Shown in pieces: positions 6,744 to 11,557 of a stretch of 11,557 bases of DNA (position 1 is the stretch's first letter; the number at the start of each line of letters is the position of its first letter). The DNA is from Austwickia sp039812465. GTDB lineage: Bacteria > Actinomycetota > Actinomycetes > Actinomycetales > Dermatophilaceae. A model generated the notes under the pieces. It was not told the origin of the DNA and made no database searches. It saw only the letters and a list, made by a program, of their open reading frames with translations. The DNA lies in contig JBDIAS010000099.1 in NCBI GenBank assembly GCA_039812465.1, positions 1 to 11,557 on the forward strand. Reading direction: 5' to 3'. The position numbers and the translations under genes are program-made.

Positions 6744-6772
6744 CGCCCGTTGCGCGACGCGCGCGACGGGCG
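6744..6772 (+). terminator. Strong GC-rich hairpin, probable terminator of birA-cya
   Basis: CGCCCGTTGCGCG (6744-6756) and CGCGCGACGGGCG (6760-6772) can pair as a 13-bp stem with one internal U-G wobble and a 3-nt ACG loop. No U-tract follows, which is common for actinomycete terminators. It lies 105 nt after the cya stop and 28 nt before the -10 of the response regulator, so it could instead be an operator or insulating element there. The structure is clear; the role is inferred. Confidence 0.5.
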
Positions 6773-6799
6773 TCCGACTTCCAGGTGTCCGTGAGCGCC

Positions 6800-6805
6800 T
6801 AGGAT
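6800..6805 (+). promoter_or_regulatory. -10 hexamer for the response regulator (leaderless)
   Basis: TAGGAT matches TAnnnT and ends 7 nt before the ATG at 6813. It overlaps the competing ATG at 6804, so if it is the promoter the upstream ATG cannot be in the message and 6813 is the true start. No clear -35 is visible. Confidence 0.45.
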
Positions 6806-6812
6806 GGCCGAC

Positions 6813-7493
6813 ATGATTCGTGTCCTGCTCGCCGAGGACGACCCGACGATCAGTGAACCCTTGGCCCGCGCCCTGCGCCGCGAGGGGTACGACGTCTCGG
6901 TCTCCGACGATGGGTTGGACGCGCTGCACGCCGCCGAAGACAACCCGGACCTCGTGATCCTCGACCTTGGCCTGCCCTCGATGGACGGCCTGGAGGTCTG
7001 CCGCCGGTTGCGCAACGAGGGCCGCACCGCGCCGATCCTGATCCTGACGGCACGGGCCGACGAGGTGGACACCGTCGTCGGGCTCGACGCCGGCGCCGAC
7101 GACTACGTGACGAAGCCCTTCCGCCTCGCCGAGCTCCTCGCCCGGGTCCGGGCCCTGCTGCGGCGCAGCCCGACCGGAGGCGGGGAGGGCGAAGGCGGCA
7201 TCCGTATCGACCCGCAGGCGCGGCGCGCGTACATGAACGACGACGAGCTACAGCTGACGGCGAAGGAGTTCGACCTCCTGCGCGTCCTCGTCCGGGAGCA
7301 GGGCAAGGTCGTCTCCCGCGAGCAGCTGATGCGCGAGGTGTGGGAGACGCAGTGGTTCGGCTCCACCAAGACGCTCGACATGCACGTGTCCGTGCTGCGC
7401 AAGAAGCTCGGTGACGACGCGGCCCGGCCGCGCTACATCACCACGGTTCGGGGTGTGGGATTCCGGTTCGAGCGACCGGACGGGATGGGATAA
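6813..7493 (+). CDS. OmpR/PhoB-family two-component response regulator
   Basis: A cytoplasmic transcription factor of 226 residues that is phosphorylated by its partner kinase and binds DNA. The receiver domain (1-116) has the acidic pair Asp9/Asp10, phospho-acceptor Asp51 in ILDLGLP, Thr79 in ILTAR and Lys101 in VTKPF. A Gly-rich linker (121-129) leads to a winged-helix domain (about 130-220) ending in the typical ITTVRGVGFRFE. I chose the ATG at 6813, giving the usual MIRVLLAEDD start, over the one at 6804 because a -10-like TAGGAT covers the latter and neither has a Shine-Dalgarno. The kinase gene follows 3 bp after its stop. Target genes cannot be read from the window. Confidence 0.96.
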   Translation: MIRVLLAEDDPTISEPLARALRREGYDVSVSDDGLDALHAAEDNPDLVILDLGLPSMDGLEVCRRLRNEGRTAPILILTARADEVDTVVGLDAGADDYVTKPFRLAELLARVRALLRRSPTGGGEGEGGIRIDPQARRAYMNDDELQLTAKEFDLLRVLVREQGKVVSREQLMREVWETQWFGSTKTLDMHVSVLRKKLGDDAARPRYITTVRGVGFRFERPDGMG

Positions 7494-7496
7494 GCC

Positions 7497-8585
7497 GTGC
7501 GGCGACTGCTGATCCGGTCGACCGTCATCGCCTGCGCCACCGGATTCGTGGTGTTCCTCGTCCCCGTGGCGTCCCTCGCCATCTGGGGGTTGGACCGGCA
7601 TCTCACCAGGGACGCCGCGTACAACGTGCCCCCTCCGGACATCCACCCGCTCTGGATCCTCGTCATGGCGTCGCTCACGGGGCTGATCGCGAGCTGCGTG
7701 AGCATCGCGCTGGCGGTGCGCCAATCGTCGGCGTTCGCGGAGCCGATGCGGCAGCTGACCGAGCAGGCCGAACGGCTGGGGGCCGGCGACGCGCGGTTCC
7801 AGCGCATCCACAGCGGCGTGGAGGAGGTCGACCGGGTCTCCGAGGTGCTCTCCCGGAGCGCCACCCAGCTGCTGTCGTCCCTGTCGGCCGAGCGGGACTT
7901 CGCCGCGGACGCCTCCCACCAGCTCCGGACCCCGCTCACGGCGCTGCTCATGCGCCTGGAGGAGATCTCGCTCACCGACGACCTCGCCGTGGCCCACGAG
8001 GAGGCGAGCATCGCGATCGAGCAGGTGGAACGCCTCAACGCGACCGTCGATTCGCTGCTCGCCCGGGCGCGGGCGCAGACCCCGGCCAACCGGGTCCGGC
8101 CCACCTCCCTCGACGGGGTGCTCGCCGGTCTCCAGCGGGAGTGGATGCCGGCGTTCGAGGCGGAGAGCCGTACGATCCGGGTGGCCGGGGAGCGCGGCCT
8201 GCGGATCATCACCACCCAAGTCGCCCTCGCCCAGATCCTCTCCACGCTGATCGAGAACTCGCTCGTGCACGGACGCGGCCTGGTCCGGATCGACGCCCGC
8301 CGGTCGGGCCCGTCCGTGGTCGTGGAGGTCTCCGACCAGGGGGGCGGGGTGACCCCCGAGCTCGCCCCGCACATCTTCGAGCGGTCCGTGAGCACCAAGA
8401 GCACCGGCCTGGGCCTGGGGCTGGCCCGCGACCTCGCCGAGAGCCACGGGGGGCGCCTGGAACTCGTGTCCGGATACCCGGTCGTGTTCGCGCTCTTCCT
8501 GTCCGCCGCGGAACCCACGCTGGAGAGCACGCTGGGCGCTCCCGAGGGCAGCGTCCCGAGCGACCCGCCGGGCTGGGCGCCCTGA
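7497..8585 (+). CDS. Membrane sensor histidine kinase
   Basis: The 362-residue partner of the preceding regulator. Two membrane segments (about 8-30 and 52-74) enclose a loop of only about 20 residues, so it probably senses the membrane or a small ligand rather than through a large external domain. A HAMP-like linker (about 75-130) is followed by the phospho-accepting His141 in DASHQLRTPLTAL. The ATPase domain has the N box IENSLVHG (252-259), G1 DQGGGV (280-285), the F box near IFERSVS (293-299) and G2 GLGLGLA (304-310). All boxes are intact. The GTG start is 3 bp after the regulator stop, so the two are cotranscribed. The last 25 residues are Pro/Ser-rich, and the stop opens a 27/28-bp repeat array. 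The ligand is unknown. Confidence 0.95.
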   Translation: MRRLLIRSTVIACATGFVVFLVPVASLAIWGLDRHLTRDAAYNVPPPDIHPLWILVMASLTGLIASCVSIALAVRQSSAFAEPMRQLTEQAERLGAGDARFQRIHSGVEEVDRVSEVLSRSATQLLSSLSAERDFAADASHQLRTPLTALLMRLEEISLTDDLAVAHEEASIAIEQVERLNATVDSLLARARAQTPANRVRPTSLDGVLAGLQREWMPAFEAESRTIRVAGERGLRIITTQVALAQILSTLIENSLVHGRGLVRIDARRSGPSVVVEVSDQGGGVTPELAPHIFERSVSTKSTGLGLGLARDLAESHGGRLELVSGYPVVFALFLSAAEPTLESTLGAPEGSVPSDPPGWAP

Positions 8586-8665
8586 GGAGCGACGGCCGGG
8601 CAGGACGTCCTGAGGGCGACGTCCGGGCAAGACGTCCGGAGGGGCGACGGTCGGGCGGGGCGTCC
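8583..8665. repeat. 27/28-bp imperfect tandem repeat, 3 copies, from the kinase stop codon
   Basis: Units at 8583-8610, 8611-8637 and 8638-8665 share the pattern GAGG..GCGACG..CGGGC..GACGTCC, the third slightly diverged. The first begins exactly at the kinase TGA. Repeated GACGTCC motifs allow a 7-bp hairpin (8603-8609 with 8618-8624) that might aid termination. The array fills most of the 103-bp spacer before purK; nothing else is seen in it except a -10-like hexamer at its right end. Confidence 0.8.
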
Positions 8666-8676
8666 GAGCCCGGCGG

Positions 8677-8682
8677 TAGCCT
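8677..8682 (+). promoter_or_regulatory. -10 hexamer for purK (leaderless)
   Basis: TAGCCT, identical to the birA hexamer, ends 6 nt before the purK GTG at 8689. No Shine-Dalgarno precedes that GTG, so a leaderless transcript is the simplest reading. No -35 is recognisable. Confidence 0.45.
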
Positions 8683-8688
8683 GACCCG

Positions 8689-10164
8689 GTGAACAGCGAC
8701 GCGCCCTCATCGCCTGACCCGATCTCGTCAGGGGCGGAGAGAGTCTCGGCGGGGGCGGAGCGGATCCCGCCGGGCGCGGCGGGGATCGTGTCGGGGTCGG
8801 ATCGCGGCCCGCTGCGGGTTCCGGGCGGTTTCCCGGTCGTCGGCATCATCGGCGGCGGCCAGCTGGCGCGCATGTGCGCTCCCCCGGCGGTCGGGCTGTG
8901 CGTCCAGCTGTCCGTGCTCGCCGAATCGGTCGACGCGTCCGCGGCGCTCGTCGTACCCTCCGCGCCTGTGGGCGCGCACGACGACGTGGAGGCCGTCCGC
9001 GCGTTCGCGCGGCATTGCGACGTGGTCACCTTCGACCACGAACACGTCCCGGCGCACGTGTTGGCGGCGCTGCAGGCCGACGGCGCGGTGCTGCGCCCGT
9101 CGCCGGCGGCGCTGCGCTACGCCCAGGACAAGCTGGCGATGCGGGAGCGGCTCGGCGCACTCGGCATCCCCTGCCCGCGCTGGGCCCGGGTGCGCTCTGA
9201 GGAGGAGCTGCGGGCGTTCGGGGACGAGGTCGGCTGGCCGGTGGTGTTGAAGGCGCCGCGCGGCGGGTACGACGGCAAGGGCGTACGGCTCGTGCACAGC
9301 CCGGACGAGGCCCGCGACTGGCTCGACCAGGTCGAGCGAGTGGGCGAGAATCCGTACCCAGACCCGGGGGACGACGACAACCTCAACACCATGGACGTCA
9401 ACCACAACGCCCACACGATCGGCGTCAACACCATCGACAACAACTCCGGAGGCGCACGGGGCGACGGTGGGCGCGTGGCGGATCCGCGTGGCTTCGCCCC
9501 CGCCTTCGCGGACGGGATTCTGGCCGAGGAACGCGTGGGCTTCCGCCGCGAGCTGGCCGCCCTGGTCGCGCGCAGCCCGTCCGGCCAGGCCGCCGCGTGG
9601 CCGATCGTGGAGACGGTGCAGACGGACGGGATCTGTACGGAGGTGCTGGCCCCCGCTCCGGGGCTGGACGAGGACGCGGCCGTGGCAGCCACGCACGCCG
9701 CGCTGCGGATCGCCGGCGACCTGGACGTGACCGGCGTGCTCGCGGTCGAGCTGTTCGAGCTGGCCGAGGTGCGGGACGACGGGGCCAGGTTCGTGGTGAA
9801 CGAGCTCGCCATGCGCCCGCACAACAGCGGCCACTGGACCATCGACGGGGCGGTGACCAGCCAGTTCGAGCAGCACCTGCGGGCCGTGTTGGACCTGCCG
9901 CTGGGCGATCCGCAGGCCCGGGACTCCTGGAGCGTGATGGGTAACGTGCTGGGCGGGTCGGACGAGAGCCTGTACGACACCGTCTACGCCACCTATCGCC
10001 ACCTGTTCGCGCGTGACCCCGCGCTGCGCATGCACCTCTACGGCAAGGGCATGCGGCCCGGCCGCAAGGTCGGCCACGTGACGGTCTGCGGGGACGACCT
10101 GGCCGACCTGCGTGATCGGGCGCGGCACGCGACCGACTACCTCTCCGGGGCGGTGCGGGAGTGA
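8689..10164 (+). CDS. purK: N5-carboxyaminoimidazole ribonucleotide synthase
   Basis: PurK uses ATP and bicarbonate to convert AIR to N5-CAIR in purine synthesis, the substrate of PurE next door. The ATP-grasp fold is complete: GIIGGGQLARM (52-62), FDHEHVP (115-121), the ATP-binding KAPRGGYDGKGV (188-199), the metal-binding NELAMRPHNSGHW (371-383), SQFEQHLRA (391-399) and RPGRKVGH (456-463). At 491 residues it is about 100 longer than usual. The excess lies in two places: a 47-residue N-terminal tail made of 21-bp repeats, and an insertion at about 221-275 rich in Asn, Asp and Thr. Neither touches a catalytic motif, so activity is expected. The GTG at 8689 lies 6 nt after TAGCCT; later GTGs such as codon 35 could give a shorter protein. 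Confidence 0.95.
   Translation: MNSDAPSSPDPISSGAERVSAGAERIPPGAAGIVSGSDRGPLRVPGGFPVVGIIGGGQLARMCAPPAVGLCVQLSVLAESVDASAALVVPSAPVGAHDDVEAVRAFARHCDVVTFDHEHVPAHVLAALQADGAVLRPSPAALRYAQDKLAMRERLGALGIPCPRWARVRSEEELRAFGDEVGWPVVLKAPRGGYDGKGVRLVHSPDEARDWLDQVERVGENPYPDPGDDDNLNTMDVNHNAHTIGVNTIDNNSGGARGDGGRVADPRGFAPAFADGILAEERVGFRRELAALVARSPSGQAAAWPIVETVQTDGICTEVLAPAPGLDEDAAVAATHAALRIAGDLDVTGVLAVELFELAEVRDDGARFVVNELAMRPHNSGHWTIDGAVTSQFEQHLRAVLDLPLGDPQARDSWSVMGNVLGGSDESLYDTVYATYRHLFARDPALRMHLYGKGMRPGRKVGHVTVCGDDLADLRDRARHATDYLSGAVRE
8728..8811. repeat. 21-bp tandem repeat, 4 diverging copies, at the purK 5' end
   Basis: Units at 8728-8748, 8749-8769, 8770-8790 and 8791-8811 encode SGAERVS, AGAERIP, PGAAGIV and SGSDRGP. 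The first two are close, the last two decayed. They form most of the PurK N-terminal tail ahead of the first beta strand and preserve the frame. Confidence 0.7.
9385..9447. repeat. 21-bp imperfect repeat, 3 copies, in the purK insertion
   Basis: Units at 9385-9405, 9406-9426 and 9427-9447 encode NTMDVNH, NAHTIGV and NTIDNNS. The stretch is visibly richer in A (AAC, ACC, ATC codons) than the surrounding gene and lies inside the extra PurK loop, after the ATP-binding glycine loop and before ILAEERV. Confidence 0.6.
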
Positions 10165-10194
10165 TCGGGAACGCGGTGGAGAGGAGGCGGTGAC

Positions 10195-10719
10195 GTGGTG
10201 AGCGAGACGCCCCAGGTGGGGATCGTGATGGGCAGCGACAGCGACTGGCCCGTGATGGAGGCGGCCGCGCAGGCGCTGGAGGAGTTCGCGGTGCCCTACG
10301 AGGCCGACGTGGTCTCGGCGCATCGGATGCCGGAGGAGATGATCGCCTACGGGCAGGGCGCCGCCGGGCGCGGTCTGCGGGTCATCATCGCGGGCGCCGG
10401 CGGTGCGGCCCACCTGCCGGGGATGTTGGCCTCGGTCACGCCCCTGCCGGTGATCGGCGTGCCGGTCCCGCTGAAGTTCCTGGACGGGATGGACTCGCTG
10501 CTGTCGATCGTGCAGATGCCCGCGGGAGTCCCGGTCGCCACCGTGTCGATCGGCGGCGCCCGCAACGCGGGGCTGCTGGCCGCGCGGATCCTGGCGTCGG
10601 CCGACACGCCGGCGGGGGAGGCCCTGCGCGCGCGGATGGAGCGTTTCCAGTCCGAGTTGCGTGACATGGCCCACGCCAAGGGAGCCGCCCTGCGCCATCG
10701 TCGCGGATCGACACCCTGA
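10195..10719 (+). CDS. purE: 5-(carboxyamino)imidazole ribonucleotide mutase
   Basis: PurE (class I) moves the carboxyl group of N5-CAIR to C4, giving CAIR, directly after PurK. The 174 residues include MGSDSDWPVM (12-21), SAHRMP (41-46) with the catalytic-region His43, AGAGGAAHLPGM (66-77) and TPLPVIGVPV (82-91). SAHRMP rather than the E. coli SAHRTP form is usual in actinomycetes. The GTG at 10195 has the strongest Shine-Dalgarno in the window, GAGGAGG at 10181-10187 with 7-nt spacing; an in-frame GTG at 10198 is less well placed. It follows purK by 30 nt and is surely cotranscribed with it. The basic C-terminal tail is short and unremarkable. Confidence 0.97.
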   Translation: MVSETPQVGIVMGSDSDWPVMEAAAQALEEFAVPYEADVVSAHRMPEEMIAYGQGAAGRGLRVIIAGAGGAAHLPGMLASVTPLPVIGVPVPLKFLDGMDSLLSIVQMPAGVPVATVSIGGARNAGLLAARILASADTPAGEALRARMERFQSELRDMAHAKGAALRHRRGSTP

Positions 10720-10770
10720 GGCGACGGCAGCGCGACCCTCCGGCCGCCCGGGCCTGTCGGAGATGGCTGC

Positions 10771-10776
10771 TACGGT
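10771..10776 (+). promoter_or_regulatory. -10 hexamer for the antitoxin gene (leaderless)
   Basis: TACGGT fits TAnnnT and ends 6 nt before the ATG at 10783, with no Shine-Dalgarno in between. The 63-bp gap after purE otherwise contains only short GC palindromes such as GCCCGGGC (10746-10753); no convincing terminator or operator is seen. Confidence 0.45.
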
Positions 10777-10782
10777 CGTTCC

Positions 10783-11043
10783 ATGGCGTTGGTCCTGAAT
10801 CTCGACGAGGGCGACAGTCGCCTCTTGGCGGAGCGCGCCCGACTGCAATCGTGCCCACCCGAGGAAGTCGCGCGGCAGGCTGTGCTCGCCTATCTCGCCG
10901 ATCCGATCCAACTCCGAGAGGACGCCGAGGACGCTGCGGCGCTGGCCGACTACGAGCGACGCAAGGCCGCAGGCCCGGTGGCGCACATCGACCAGTCTCG
11001 TGCCCGCGAGATCCTAGGGATGCCGTCGGCCAAGCGTCCGTGA
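10783..11043 (+). CDS. Putative type II antitoxin (RelB/RHH-like)
   Basis: An 86-residue protein placed directly before a RelE/ParE-like toxin. The N-terminal part (1-38: a short strand LVLNL, then two helices around LLAERARLQS and PPEEVARQAVLAYL) fits a ribbon-helix-helix DNA-binding dimer, so it probably represses its own operon. The charged C-terminal half (45-82, with LADYERRKAAG and REILGM) resembles the toxin-wrapping tail of RelB-like antitoxins. The ATG follows a -10-like hexamer by 6 nt; the toxin starts 4 nt after the stop. Codons such as AAT, AGT, CAA, TAT, CGA and CTA are commoner than in neighbouring genes, hinting at acquisition. Family assignment is from general pattern and position. 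Confidence 0.75.
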   Translation: MALVLNLDEGDSRLLAERARLQSCPPEEVARQAVLAYLADPIQLREDAEDAAALADYERRKAAGPVAHIDQSRAREILGMPSAKRP

Positions 11044-11047
11044 CCGC

Positions 11048-11290
11048 ATGGTCTACCCGGTCGTCTGGAGCGATTCCGCCTTCGTTAGCGCCCAACGCTT
11101 CCTGAGCGATGACCCCGACGGCCTCCTGACGGTGTTCGACCGCGCAGATCTCCTGTCGGAAGAGCCTCGGCCACCTTCGGCCGCTCGGTGGGGCTCAGAG
11201 CGGTTCCGTCTGCGCGTCGGGAGATACCGACTGCTCTACGAGGTGTCGAAGGACATGGTCACGATCATTCACCTCGGTCGGCGCCAGTGA
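11048..11290 (+). CDS. RelE/ParE-family toxin
   Basis: An 80-residue protein with the hallmark C-terminal strand pattern of this family, FRLRVGRYRLLYEV (53-66), preceded by a helix (about 11-37) and the PRPP segment (40-43). RelE toxins cleave mRNA in the ribosome; ParE relatives poison gyrase. The sequence cannot decide between them, though RVGRYRLLYEV is closer to RelE. Basic residues Arg52, Arg54, Arg56, Arg59 and Arg61 are candidates for RNA contact. It stops soon after HLGRR, so lacks the few C-terminal residues, often including a Tyr, found in longer RelE proteins. It starts 4 nt after the antitoxin stop without a Shine-Dalgarno, indicating translational coupling that keeps toxin below antitoxin. 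Confidence 0.85.
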   Translation: MVYPVVWSDSAFVSAQRFLSDDPDGLLTVFDRADLLSEEPRPPSAARWGSERFRLRVGRYRLLYEVSKDMVTIIHLGRRQ

Positions 11291-11321
11291 GGCCCCGGCC
11301 TGCTCCACCCGCCGTCGGCCG

Positions 11322-11327
11322 TAGGGT
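11322..11327 (+). promoter_or_regulatory. Possible -10 hexamer for the LLM oxidoreductase gene
   Basis: TAGGGT lies 39 nt before the ATG at 11367 and would give a short leader containing GAGGAGG (11354-11360). It overlaps an imperfectly spaced inverted repeat, CCACCC (11305-11310) and GGGTGG (11324-11329), which could be an operator. No -35 is clear. Confidence 0.3.
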
Positions 11328-11366
11328 GGCCGGTGGATCGGTCGTGACGTCGCGAGGAGGCCTGAC

Positions 11367-11557
11367 ATGAGGTTCGGACTGTTCATTCCCCAGGGCTGGC
11401 GTATGGACCTCGTCGGCGTCGACCCCTTGCAGCACTGGGGCGTGATGGCGGGGCTGGCGCGCCGCGCCGACTCCAGCGAGGACTGGACCAGCGTGTGGGT
11501 CTACGACCACTTCCACACCGTGCCGGTGCCGAGCGAGGAGGCCACGCACGAGGCGTG
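11367..11557 (+). CDS. LLM class F420-dependent oxidoreductase (partial, N-terminus only)
   Basis: The first 63 codons of a luciferase-like monooxygenase-fold protein, cut by the window end. It opens with MRFGLFIPQGWRMDLVG, continues with a helix containing MAGLARRAD, and has WVYDHFHTVP followed by EATHEAW. This N-terminal pattern is characteristic of actinobacterial LLM enzymes that use reduced F420 (or flavin) to transfer hydride; the substrate is not known for most. The cofactor assignment follows the family, since the F420-binding residues further on are missing here. The ATG has a strong Shine-Dalgarno, GAGGAGG, 6 nt upstream, in contrast to the leaderless-type starts elsewhere. It follows the toxin by 76 nt and probably has its own promoter. 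Confidence 0.88.
   Translation, partial: MRFGLFIPQGWRMDLVGVDPLQHWGVMAGLARRADSSEDWTSVWVYDHFHTVPVPSEEATHEA

Noticed and set aside
6804..6812. ATG at 6804 as the response regulator start
   Set aside because: It adds three residues before the usual MIRVLLAEDD start, has no Shine-Dalgarno, and is covered by the TAGGAT hexamer.
10720..10770. Terminator after purE
   Set aside because: Only short palindromes such as GCCCGGGC are present; no stem longer than about 5 bp with a proper loop was found.
8728..10986. 752-codon open frame on the minus strand
   Set aside because: Antisense to purK, purE and the antitoxin; low-complexity Arg/His/Gly-rich translation with no recognisable domain.

Overview
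The window is very GC-rich with strong third-codon-position GC bias. It carries an acyl-CoA carboxylase epsilon subunit (a protein restricted to actinomycetes), an Rv1264-type adenylate cyclase beside biotin ligase, and the start of an F420-type LLM oxidoreductase. Together these indicate an actinomycete, most plausibly a Streptomyces/Streptosporangiales-like lineage; the genus cannot be fixed from this sequence alone.

Layout. Minus strand, read from about 4532 down to 63: accB/pccB (carboxyltransferase beta), accE (epsilon), a DUF885 metallopeptidase-like gene, and maf, which overlaps DUF885 by 4 nt. Plus strand, starting only 23 bp from the accB start codon: birA (biotin protein ligase) overlapping cya (class III adenylate cyclase) by 4 nt. 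A GC-rich hairpin follows, then an OmpR-family response regulator and its histidine kinase. Next are purK and purE (the two-step conversion of AIR to CAIR), a small RelB/RelE-like toxin-antitoxin pair, and the first 63 codons of an LLM class oxidoreductase cut by the window end.

How they work together. BirA attaches biotin to the carrier subunit of the acyl-CoA carboxylase whose beta and epsilon subunits are encoded divergently, so the accB/birA divergon couples enzyme and cofactor loading. The beta subunit has Asp at position 422, the residue associated with propionyl-CoA preference. PurK and PurE act consecutively in purine synthesis. The two-component pair and the cyclase are signalling genes with no target visible here. 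The toxin-antitoxin pair uses more A/T-ending codons than its neighbours and looks acquired.

Two recurring patterns go beyond the gene list. First, short tandem repeats occur at eight places. Three straddle or start at a stop codon and run into the spacer (maf 15 bp x3, cya 16 bp x5, histidine kinase 27/28 bp x3). Five lie in poorly conserved coding stretches with periods divisible by three (two in the Maf N-terminus, one BirA loop, the PurK N-terminus and a PurK loop). They enlarge otherwise ordinary housekeeping enzymes. Second, five start codons (accB, birA, the response regulator, purK, the antitoxin) lie 6-7 nt after a TAnnnT hexamer, as expected for leaderless transcripts; the accB and birA hexamers overlap on opposite strands. 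No CRISPR array, tRNA, rRNA, insertion sequence or phage gene was seen, and no stretch over 300 bases lacks a gene.
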